From: Firmicutes bacterium UBA4981
GTDB lineage: Bacteria; Bacillota; SHA-98; UBA4971
Reading direction: 5' to 3'
Length of the DNA stretch: 5,947 bases
Assembly: GCA_002398515.1 (NCBI GenBank)
Contig: DGZL01000067.1
Span: 1 to 5,947 of the forward strand
Every line of letters starts with the position of its first letter. The stretch's first letter is position 1. Below, piece by piece: positions 1 to 4,375 of the stretch. The position numbers were made by a program, and so were the translations under genes. The notes beneath the pieces are model-generated. The model was not told where the DNA came from. It did not search any database and was given only the letters and a program-made list of their open reading frames with translations.

Positions 1-268
1 TTCTCGCTATCGTGCCAGACCTGTTGCAGGGTATCTACATGATATCGGCTGTCATGGCCGATCGCGTCACCTGTCGCACGGCTCGAGCTGATGGCAACGC
101 TCGGAGACGGCAGTAACTGCGTGTGTTGCGGCTGAGCAGGGTTACATATTGTCAATCCTTCGGATGGTAATATCCGTCCGATTTCCCGGTCGTGGCAAGA
201 GTATGAGCGTCTCAAGAGGAGACTGCCTTTACGATATCATGACATAATATTGATGAAATTCACTTGAC
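1..268. other. Left-edge region without a convincing gene; weak partial minus-strand open frame
   Basis: No gene here can be supported firmly. The best open stretch is on the minus strand: about 78 codons free of stops from 236 down to the window edge, bounded upstream by a TGA at 237-239. It contains HDSRYHVDTLQQVWHDSE at its left end. It has no ATG, only a TTG with no ribosome binding site, and its composition (rich in Ser, Arg and Pro) is not distinctive. An open frame of this length can arise by chance when six frames are searched. Plus-strand frames are shorter. A 5-bp inverted repeat (CGGAT 161-165, ATCCG 172-176) could form a small hairpin. I see no tRNA or recognisable mobile element. 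Confidence 0.2.
240..248 (+). promoter_or_regulatory. Possible extended -10 promoter element upstream of MNT
   Basis: TGACATAAT matches the bacterial extended -10 pattern TGn followed by a hexamer that agrees with TATAAT at five of six positions. It would place the transcript start near 254-256, about 20 bases before the AGGAGG at 276-281. No good -35 box is visible at the right distance, which is tolerable for an extended -10. The AT-rich surroundings make a chance match possible, and if the host is archaeal this reading would not apply. Confidence 0.28.
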
Positions 269-325
269 ATGAGTCAGGAGGCTGACATTAGGCGCCAGGA
301 TAATCTGAAACGTTCGATGGAAATC
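263..325 (+). repeat. MNT 5'-end repeat, copy 1
   Basis: This segment (ribosome binding site plus the first codons of the MNT gene) aligns without gaps to 2367-2429 at a constant offset of 2104 bases. About 52 of 63 positions are identical by eye. Shared blocks include TCAGGAGGCT, AGGATAAT and TCGATGGAAATC. Similarity fades after about 350/2454. The upstream flank (TCAT, ACA, CTTGACA) also appears loosely conserved. Confidence 0.8.
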
Positions 326-619
326 GCACGTGAAGTAAAGGAGAAGCTTTCTCAGCAGATCCCTATTCTCGACCTGCGCCTTTTCGGCTCACGGGCTCGA
401 GGCGATGATACCCCTGAATCGGATCTGGATATCTACATTGAGACTGTCTCCCTCACCCGACAGCAGCACCAAATAATAAGCGACATCCTTTGGGGAATAG
501 GCTTTGAAAACGGTGTAGTGATAGCTCCGGTCATATTCTCTAGAGAAGACATTGAAAACGGTCCCCTTTTTGCCTCGCCTATCTACAGAGTCATCATGAG
601 AGAAGGGATCCCGGTATGA
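269..619 (+). CDS. Minimal nucleotidyltransferase (MNT) antitoxin of a HEPN/MNT toxin-antitoxin system
   Basis: This 116-residue protein is a MNT-fold nucleotidyltransferase, the usual length for the family. GSRARG (residues 40-45) is followed by SDLD (51-54), which gives the exact G-S-x10-D-x-D spacing of MntA-type proteins. Such proteins add AMP to, and so silence, a HEPN RNase toxin. Strands follow around residues 83-90 (VVIAPVIF), and a short tail ends in PIYRVIMREGIPV. I see no obvious third catalytic carboxylate. The stop overlaps the next ATG as ATGA (616-619), the standard coupling to a HEPN gene, but that partner is cut short here. The start is uncertain. ATG 269 has no Shine-Dalgarno in front, while the AGGAGG at 276-281 points to 287, where the codon is ATT, not ATG. 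Expression may be weak. The family call is firm; whether the gene is still active is inference. Confidence 0.9.
   Translation: MSQEADIRRQDNLKRSMEIAREVKEKLSQQIPILDLRLFGSRARGDDTPESDLDIYIETVSLTRQQHQIISDILWGIGFENGVVIAPVIFSREDIENGPLFASPIYRVIMREGIPV
276..281 (+). promoter_or_regulatory. Strong Shine-Dalgarno AGGAGG aligned with an ATT codon
   Basis: A perfect AGGAGG ends 5 bases before ATT at 287-289. It lies inside the reading frame if translation starts at ATG 269. In the related copy at 2380-2385 the same AGGAGG sits 5 bases before a normal ATG (2391). The ancestral MNT start was therefore probably at 287, and the codon there is now ATT. Confidence 0.7.
553..619 (+). repeat. MNT 3'-end repeat, copy 1
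   Basis: The last 67 bases of the MNT gene match 5868-5933 at about 56 positions with one single-base gap. The match includes a 26-base identical block at 578-603 that covers the codons for PIYRVIMRE. This is the intact copy; the other is frameshifted. Confidence 0.85.
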
Positions 620-708
620 ATATAAGTGATGCCAAGCGGGGCTTATTTCCCAATAGGTTAAGACAGACAAAAGAGACTCTTCAAGGTGCGCTGGCTTCTA
701 AGTTCTGA
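616..708 (+). pseudogene. Truncated HEPN toxin gene (N-terminal remnant)
   Basis: ATG at 616 overlaps the MNT stop (ATGA), and the frame runs only 30 codons to TGA 706-708. The peptide starts MNISDAKRG and contains NRLRQTKETLQGALA. It resembles the first helix of HEPN-domain toxins, which typically begin with a pattern like YRLxQAKETLxxA. A full HEPN toxin is usually 100-150 residues and carries an R-x4-6-H catalytic motif near its end. None is seen here, and no frame downstream to 954 on the plus strand restores one. I infer that the toxin was lost and the antitoxin left as an orphan. The resemblance rests on a short segment plus gene order. A short unrelated ORF remains possible. Confidence 0.55.
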
Positions 709-799
709 CGGTCGACACCCGATCCTCGATGAAATGTCCATTTTGCGTAAAAGAACGCGCCAGATCGATCATTTACAGGAAAAGGCATTTATCATTTCC

Positions 800-958
800 C
801 TAGAAGGACTTTGAATACCTGTGGAGTATCATCTTTAGTACGCGCTGCTCATCCGAAGAGAGTGTCTTGGCGTATGCAGTAGTGACGGCAATGTCGATAG
901 AAGTGTTCTTGATAGCTAGGACAGAATTAAAATGAGCTTGAGGTAAGAGAAGCTGTGG
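800..958 (-). pseudogene. Start-less relic of an unknown gene (C-terminal 52 codons)
   Basis: On the minus strand an open stretch of 52 codons runs from 958 down to a TAG at 800-802, bounded upstream by a TGA at 959-961. It reads like real protein, with NTSIDIAVTTAYAKTLS followed by SDEQRVLKMILHRYSKSF, which looks like helices ending in a basic tail. There is no ATG, GTG or TTG before the internal ATG near the end, so it cannot be expressed as it stands. The DUF6978 gene begins on the opposite strand exactly where it breaks off. I infer the 3' end of an older gene, cut off when the DUF6978-DUF1828 module arrived. I do not recognise the family, and a chance open frame cannot be excluded. Confidence 0.4.
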
Positions 959-1440
959 TCATTAGATTATTGGATAATGAAATCGCCACTTTAATAAAAG
1001 AACAGAAACTCCTTGACAAAGAGCTTAGTCTGCCACTGGACTTGCGAGTTACTAAACTCGGCCACCTTGAATGCAATATTCCTGCTAAAGGAGTTTCTGG
1101 TAACGAGTTTATGATTATTGTCAGAAAGAGCCAAGAAAACCCGTTGGATTTTTCCGTGATCCTCGCATATCAGTTACCGGAATCAACTCGACTTTTTAGA
1201 TTACGTCGATACAATGGTAATAGTCATGAACATACTAATACCATAGAGCGGTGTTCGTTCACAACTTTCCATATTCATACAGCTACGGCTAGATATCAGG
1301 AATTGGGTCGGAAAGAGGATGCATACGCTGAACCAACTGACAGGTACGGAGAACTAGACGGTGCTGTTTTCTGTATGCTAGAGGATTGTGGATTTGACAC
1401 CTCAACACAGAAGCAACTGCGGTTGTTCGAGGTGATGTGA
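955..1440 (+). CDS. DUF6978-like protein, first gene of a two-gene module
   Basis: This 161-residue soluble protein has no signal peptide or membrane segment. I recognise it as DUF6978-like from FRLRRYNG (residues 81-88), HEHTN (91-95), FHIH (105-108), an AT-RYQ motif (110-115) and EDAYAEPTDRY (121-131). The length fits the roughly 150-residue family. Function is unknown. The cluster of conserved His, Arg and Asp/Glu residues could form an active or binding site, but that is inference. GTG 955 is the first start in frame and has GAGGT at 940-944, 10 bases upstream. TTG 970 is an alternative, and starting there would give the short N-terminus LDNEIATLI. Its stop lies one base before the next ATG, so the two genes are co-transcribed and probably translationally coupled. 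The family name is from memory of its motifs and should be confirmed by profile search. Confidence 0.75.
   Translation: MVIRLLDNEIATLIKEQKLLDKELSLPLDLRVTKLGHLECNIPAKGVSGNEFMIIVRKSQENPLDFSVILAYQLPESTRLFRLRRYNGNSHEHTNTIERCSFTTFHIHTATARYQELGRKEDAYAEPTDRYGELDGAVFCMLEDCGFDTSTQKQLRLFEVM
1429..1436 (+). promoter_or_regulatory. Shine-Dalgarno GAGGTGAT for the DUF1828 gene
   Basis: GAGGTGAT is a near-perfect match to the anti-Shine-Dalgarno. It ends 5 bases before ATG 1442 and lies inside the last codons of the upstream gene. It fixes the start of the second gene and supports tight stoichiometric co-expression of the pair. Confidence 0.7.
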
Positions 1441-1441
1441 A

Positions 1442-2212
1442 ATGACAGTAGATTCACTTGAACGAGAATTCCAGAAGAAAGTATGCTCTCAAATACGTCT
1501 TGAGAGAGAAGGCATAAACCGTTACAGGGTTCGCACTCCATTCATGTTCGATGACGGAGACCATCTGGTTGCTATTCTGAAAAAAGAGGAAGATCGTTGG
1601 TTCTTGACAGACGAAGGGCATACGTACATGCATTTGACGTATGAGATAGATGAAAGAGATCTGCTACGCGGAACCAGACAAAAGATAATCACCACTGCGT
1701 TATCAGCGTTCGGAATAGAAGATTGCAGTGGAGAGTTGATGATTCCAATTGAAGGGAATGCCTATGGAGATGCGCTTTACAGTTTCATTCAAGGTCTCCT
1801 AAAGATTACAGACGTCACCTATCTTTCGCGGGAGCGAGTGCGTTCAACTTTCATGGAGGATTTCAAGCGTCTACTTTCAGAATCAGTGCCTGAAGATAGA
1901 CGTATTTTCGACTGGCACGACCCGATTCGAGACCCAAAGGCCAGATATGTTGTAGATTGCTACATAAACAAGATAAGTAAACCTATCCTTGTTCATGCAC
2001 TTCAGAATGACGCTAGAACCAGAGATGCCACGATTTCATTGCTTCAGTTCGAGAAATGGGGAATGGATTACCATTCAGTCGCGGTTTTCGAGGATCAAGA
2101 AACAATTAACCGTCGAGTACTCGCCCGGTTCAGTGATGTGGGGGAAAAACAGTTTTCAAGCTTGAAAGCAAATGAAGAGCGTATTGTGGACCATATCGAG
2201 CGTTTTATCTAG
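1442..2212 (+). CDS. DUF1828/DUF1829 domain protein, second gene of the module
   Basis: This 256-residue soluble protein has an N-terminal DUF1828-type domain at about residues 30-90. The domain shows TPFMFDDGDH (32-41), then a basic strand, then WFLTDEGHT (53-61), the hallmark of the family. The C-terminal part (about 155-250, with KARYVVDCYINKISKPILVH) fits DUF1829, which usually accompanies DUF1828. Neither domain has a settled biochemical role. The alternating charged strands in the second half recall compact nuclease folds, but I cannot point to a PD-(D/E)XK core. It follows the DUF6978 gene with a one-base gap and a strong Shine-Dalgarno (1429-1436). The frame ends in three consecutive TAG codons (2210-2218). 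Gene coupling and the surrounding toxin-antitoxin debris suggest a two-component toxin-antitoxin or defence module. That is inference. Confidence 0.82.
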   Translation: MTVDSLEREFQKKVCSQIRLEREGINRYRVRTPFMFDDGDHLVAILKKEEDRWFLTDEGHTYMHLTYEIDERDLLRGTRQKIITTALSAFGIEDCSGELMIPIEGNAYGDALYSFIQGLLKITDVTYLSRERVRSTFMEDFKRLLSESVPEDRRIFDWHDPIRDPKARYVVDCYINKISKPILVHALQNDARTRDATISLLQFEKWGMDYHSVAVFEDQETINRRVLARFSDVGEKQFSSLKANEERIVDHIERFI

Positions 2213-2223
2213 TAGTAGTGCCG

Positions 2224-2239
2224 CTGACAGGGCCGTCAG
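2224..2239. terminator. Weak hairpin after the DUF6978-DUF1828 operon
   Basis: CTGAC (2224-2228) pairs with GTCAG (2235-2239) around a 6-base loop, 11 bases after the DUF1828 stop. A competing GGCC/GGCC pairing (2231-2234 with 2245-2248) exists. No T-run follows, so this is a poor intrinsic terminator. It is listed only because its position is right. Confidence 0.2.
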
Positions 2240-2296
2240 TATAAGGCCATTGGGTATGGGATAAGTATAAACAAGTCGGAAAACTTCGATTCACCA

Positions 2297-2326
2297 TACC
2301 ATGTAGACATAAATGCAGTCATGGTA
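2297..2326. repeat. 7-bp perfect inverted repeat upstream of the 78-residue ORF
   Basis: TACCATG (2297-2303) and CATGGTA (2320-2326) are perfect inverted copies separated by 16 bases. The centre-to-centre distance is about two helical turns, which would suit a dimeric regulator. They lie about 65 bases before the ATG at 2391. This could be an operator or an RNA hairpin. One such repeat can also occur by chance. Confidence 0.3.
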
Positions 2327-2366
2327 AGCGCGGATCTCATAACATTATGGACCCTACTGAAACACT

Positions 2367-2429
2367 CTTGACACCAATCAGGAGGCTCACATGAAGCGCG
2401 AGGATAATTTCAAATCTTCGATGGAAATC
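2367..2429 (+). repeat. MNT 5'-end repeat, copy 2
   Basis: This is a diverged copy of 263-325, carrying the AGGAGG (2380-2385) and the first codons of an MNT gene. Here the initiation codon is a proper ATG (2391), with the same 5-base spacer. The MNT core (GSRARG and DxD) is absent from the DNA that follows. Confidence 0.8.
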
Positions 2430-2627
2430 CGACACGAGGCAGAAGACAGGCCCTTTGATTTCGATTCCATGCCTTGGCTCGATGAGGATGAATACTATCC
2501 TCACATCGACAGTCTCCGGTCAGTATTTAACCAATTCAACGTGATCCTTCAAGCCAGGCAGTTCACGCCTGTGTCATGGGTTCTTTGGGCGTCAAAGCCT
2601 ATTAGTGATCGTGAAACAGGGGTATAG
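2391..2627 (+). CDS. 78-residue hypothetical protein with an MNT-derived N-terminus
   Basis: ATG 2391 is preceded by AGGAGG (2380-2385) at 5 bases, an excellent start. Residues 1-13 (MKREDNFKSSMEI) match the MNT N-terminus (RRQDNLKRSMEI), and the DNA is about 83% identical through this part. From about residue 18 on, homology is lost. The rest is acidic (WLDEDEYYPHIDS, residues 30-42) and then aromatic and hydrophobic (FNQFNVILQARQF). The nucleotidyltransferase motifs are missing, so it cannot be a working MNT. The tail (WASKPISDRETGV) faintly recalls the MNT tail (FASPIYRVIMREGIPV), which would suggest an internally deleted and drifted copy. A fusion of an MNT start to unrelated sequence fits equally well. 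I do not recognise a function. It may be a translated relic. Confidence 0.5.
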   Translation: MKREDNFKSSMEIRHEAEDRPFDFDSMPWLDEDEYYPHIDSLRSVFNQFNVILQARQFTPVSWVLWASKPISDRETGV

Positions 2628-2671
2628 TTTCAGTCAACGACGTCAGACTCTAACTACCAACAGAAGACTCT

Positions 2672-2677
2672 GGGAGG
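2672..2677 (+). promoter_or_regulatory. Shine-Dalgarno GGGAGG fixing the methyltransferase start
   Basis: GGGAGG lies 8 bases before the in-frame GTG at 2686. It is the reason for preferring that start over the upstream GTG at 2605, which overlaps the end of the 78-residue ORF and has no ribosome binding site. Confidence 0.65.
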
Positions 2678-2685
2678 GAGATCTC

Positions 2686-3516
2686 GTGAATGTAAAGCGC
2701 GACAATGGCTGTGCACACCGCGTAAGGAAATTTTACGAGTCTAATGTTGAAAAGGAATGGACGCGACTAGAAAGGCATAGGACAGAGTTTGCACTGACTA
2801 CGCGGGCCCTTGAGGAGTTCTTGCAACCTGCGTCTTGCGTCTTAGACTCAGGAAGCGGTCCCGGCCGGTACTCGCTATTGCTTGCTGCCCTTGGGCACAA
2901 GGTTACCCTGCTTGATATCTCTCAAGAAAACCTCAAGTTCGCCCAGGCGAAAGCAAAGGAGCAAGGCGTCCGGTTCGAGGAGTGTGTTTGCGCTTCTGCC
3001 ACGGATATGAGCATGTTCGAAGACGAAAGTTTCGATGCAGTGCTTCTGATGGGGCCTCTTTATCACCTCTTAGATGCTTCCGACAGGTCTCATTGCCTTA
3101 GGGAGACCAGGCGAATTCTGCAAAGAGGCGGCCTTGTCTTTGCCACGTTTCTCATCTGTTACGCCTCTCTGCGGGATGCGGCCAAGCACAGCCCCGAGTG
3201 GCTGGTTGATTACCCGGATGATGCAAAACGCATTTTGGAAGACGGGATCTATACTTTCGAAGGACGGGAGAATCCGCCGTTCACTGATTTCTGGTCTGTA
3301 CACCCCAGCAAAGCGGCAGGTATTATGGAGGAGGCCGGTTTTGCAACTCAGACTCTCTTGGCGCAAGAAGGACTCGTGAGCTTGATTGACGAGAAGGTCA
3401 ATCTGTTGCAGGGAGAGGCCTGGGAGGCATGGGTTAACTTGAACTACCGCTCTGCTCAAGACCCGACCGTTCATGGAGCGGCAGAACACCTTCTTTATGT
3501 GGGCAGGCGAATCTAG
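2686..3516 (+). CDS. Class I SAM-dependent methyltransferase
   Basis: This is a 276-residue soluble enzyme with a Rossmann-type methyltransferase fold. Motif I is VLDSGSGPGRYS (residues 52-63), the SAM-binding glycine loop. The acidic residue that would hold the ribose is D77, at the end of the next strand (VTLLDIS). FDAVLLMGPLYHLLD (116-130) is motif IV, and ETRRILQRGGLVFATF (140-155) is the typical post-motif helix and strand. The N-terminus (FYESNVEKEWTRLERHRTEF) is characteristic of a family of small-molecule or unassigned methyltransferases in which a helix precedes motif I. The acceptor substrate cannot be told from sequence, and nothing indicates a DNA methylase (no DPPY-type motif). 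GTG 2686 is chosen for its Shine-Dalgarno. The open frame extends to GTG 2605. The gene starts 58 bases after the 78-residue ORF and may be cargo unrelated to the toxin-antitoxin remnants. Confidence 0.9.
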   Translation: MNVKRDNGCAHRVRKFYESNVEKEWTRLERHRTEFALTTRALEEFLQPASCVLDSGSGPGRYSLLLAALGHKVTLLDISQENLKFAQAKAKEQGVRFEECVCASATDMSMFEDESFDAVLLMGPLYHLLDASDRSHCLRETRRILQRGGLVFATFLICYASLRDAAKHSPEWLVDYPDDAKRILEDGIYTFEGRENPPFTDFWSVHPSKAAGIMEEAGFATQTLLAQEGLVSLIDEKVNLLQGEAWEAWVNLNYRSAQDPTVHGAAEHLLYVGRRI

Positions 3517-3787
3517 ACAGACGTTCGCGAAAGCAAATCAAAACTCTTGACGTGTTGCACGATATGTAATCCAATGATTCTTTAGCAGCTGTATCGGCCT
3601 TATGAGGCCAACTCGCATTGCCATGTTGTCATTTATTGTCGAAAAGTCAGCGAGAATCTAGAAGGAATTTCCCGGAGCAAACCCGAATAATGTAGTGACG
3701 CTGCGTCGTATTCCACAATCTGATTACTCAATCTTGCATCTTGCACCTGTAGCAATGAGACAATAATACAAAAGGGAGGCGAGATCA
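3517..3787. other. Intergenic region before the YwgA-HD operon
   Basis: No gene is supported in this 271-base stretch. It contains a perfect 5-bp stem with a 4-base loop, GGCCT-TATG-AGGCC (3596-3609), without a following T-run. A copy of ACTCTTGAC (3542-3550) also occurs before the 78-residue ORF (2364-2372), and may be a trace of the same MNT-upstream sequence. The minus strand has an open frame of about 50 codons ending near 3638, but it has no start signal and no recognisable content. An AT-rich run (AATAAT, 3762-3767) lies too close to the ribosome binding site to be a usable -10. Confidence 0.4.
3774..3779 (+). promoter_or_regulatory. Shine-Dalgarno GGGAGG fixing a TTG start
   Basis: GGGAGG stands 8 bases before TTG 3788, within the usual spacing. 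It supports the TTG as the true start of the YwgA-like gene over the in-frame GTG at 3800 and ATG at 3815, which lack a site. Confidence 0.65.
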
Positions 3788-4375
3788 TTGACTACTGTTG
3801 TGCAGGAACCTAATATGCTTTCTGAGAAAACAGATAGACAGAACCAGCTTACGGATAGCCAGAAAAAGCTTTATGCATTTGTCTCAAGGACAGGACCAAT
3901 TGACGATGAAGTTATCCTGCATACATTGGTCTACCTAGCACAAGCTTTGGGCACACTTGACCATCTTTACGAATTCAGTTTCAGCCACAATATGCCAATA
4001 AGTTCAGAGTTGTCTTCTGATTTGTACGATTTGATTCAACACGGACTAATTGTTGATACTCATAAACCGGGCACTATTTACGTCAATCCGAAATACAAAC
4101 ATTGGGTCGAGGAGAACAGCGCTAACCCCCTTTCCTCCGATTCAAGCAAGTGGCATATTATGGAAGAGCTGTGCAAGCTGGAGGAACCAGTGATTCTAAC
4201 ACTCTACCGAATCTCAAAGGTACACAACTACGCCGAGAATACCGAAAACTTGATCAACCTATTAACAAAAAAGAACTTCGTCTATCCTCAATATGCAGAG
4301 AAGGCAGTGAACTTCTGTGTGGAACGGGATATCTTCGAACTCAGACAGCGTTTCCGATCTCAACTTTCGTACTAA
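3788..4375 (+). CDS. YwgA-like protein, partner of the HD phosphohydrolase
   Basis: This is a 195-residue soluble protein that I place in the YwgA-like group. After a polar leader (1-22) comes a helical block, KKLYAFVSRTGPIDDEVILH (26-45). Then follows YEFSFSHNMPISSELSSDL (61-79), corresponding to the family's F-x-Y-x-YGPYSxELxxDL pattern, and DLIQHGLIVD (81-90). This is winged-helix-like in layout and also resembles SocA/DUF4065-type proteins. The second half (133-180: EPVILTLYRISKVHNY, then NLINLLTKKNF and EKAVNFCVERDIFEL) matches the C-terminal helical part of YwgA proteins. Its role is unknown. As I recall, Bacillus subtilis ywgA lies beside ywfO, a gene of the same HD family as the next gene here, so the pairing appears conserved. 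It starts at TTG 3788 and overlaps the HD frame by 59 bases. It may sense or regulate the HD enzyme (inference). Confidence 0.75.
   Translation: MTTVVQEPNMLSEKTDRQNQLTDSQKKLYAFVSRTGPIDDEVILHTLVYLAQALGTLDHLYEFSFSHNMPISSELSSDLYDLIQHGLIVDTHKPGTIYVNPKYKHWVEENSANPLSSDSSKWHIMEELCKLEEPVILTLYRISKVHNYAENTENLINLLTKKNFVYPQYAEKAVNFCVERDIFELRQRFRSQLSY

Noticed and set aside
2..94. Plus-strand frame containing YLHDIGCHG, resembling an HD-domain motif
   Set aside because: Only the four letters HDIG and nearby histidines match. The frame is 30 codons long, ends in TGA and has no other HD-family features.
264..269. TTGACA read as a -35 box (also at 2368-2373)
   Set aside because: Any matching -10 would fall inside the coding region downstream of the ribosome binding site. 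The sequence is conserved as part of the MNT repeat, not as a promoter.
729..803. Short frame starting MKCPFC, like the zinc ribbon of NrdR
   Set aside because: Only the first six residues match. The second Cys pair and the NrdR core are absent, a stop comes after 24 codons, and the frame that continues beyond it is antisense to the more protein-like minus-strand relic.
932..946. Four-codon leader frame ATG-AGC-TTG-AGG-TAA before the DUF6978 gene
   Set aside because: Too short, with no ribosome binding site of its own; most likely incidental.
2605..2685. N-terminal 27-residue extension of the methyltransferase from GTG 2605
   Set aside because: It overlaps the end of the 78-residue ORF, lacks a ribosome binding site and has no family resemblance; GTG 2686 has a well-placed GGGAGG.
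3070..3489. Long minus-strand open frame inside the methyltransferase gene
   Set aside because: It is a shadow of the methyltransferase coding frame. The plus strand carries clear family motifs and a Shine-Dalgarno.
3741..3769. TTGCAC and TAATAC or AATAAT as a promoter for the YwgA-HD operon
   Set aside because: Poor hexamer matches, and the predicted transcript start would fall on the GGGAGG ribosome binding site itself.
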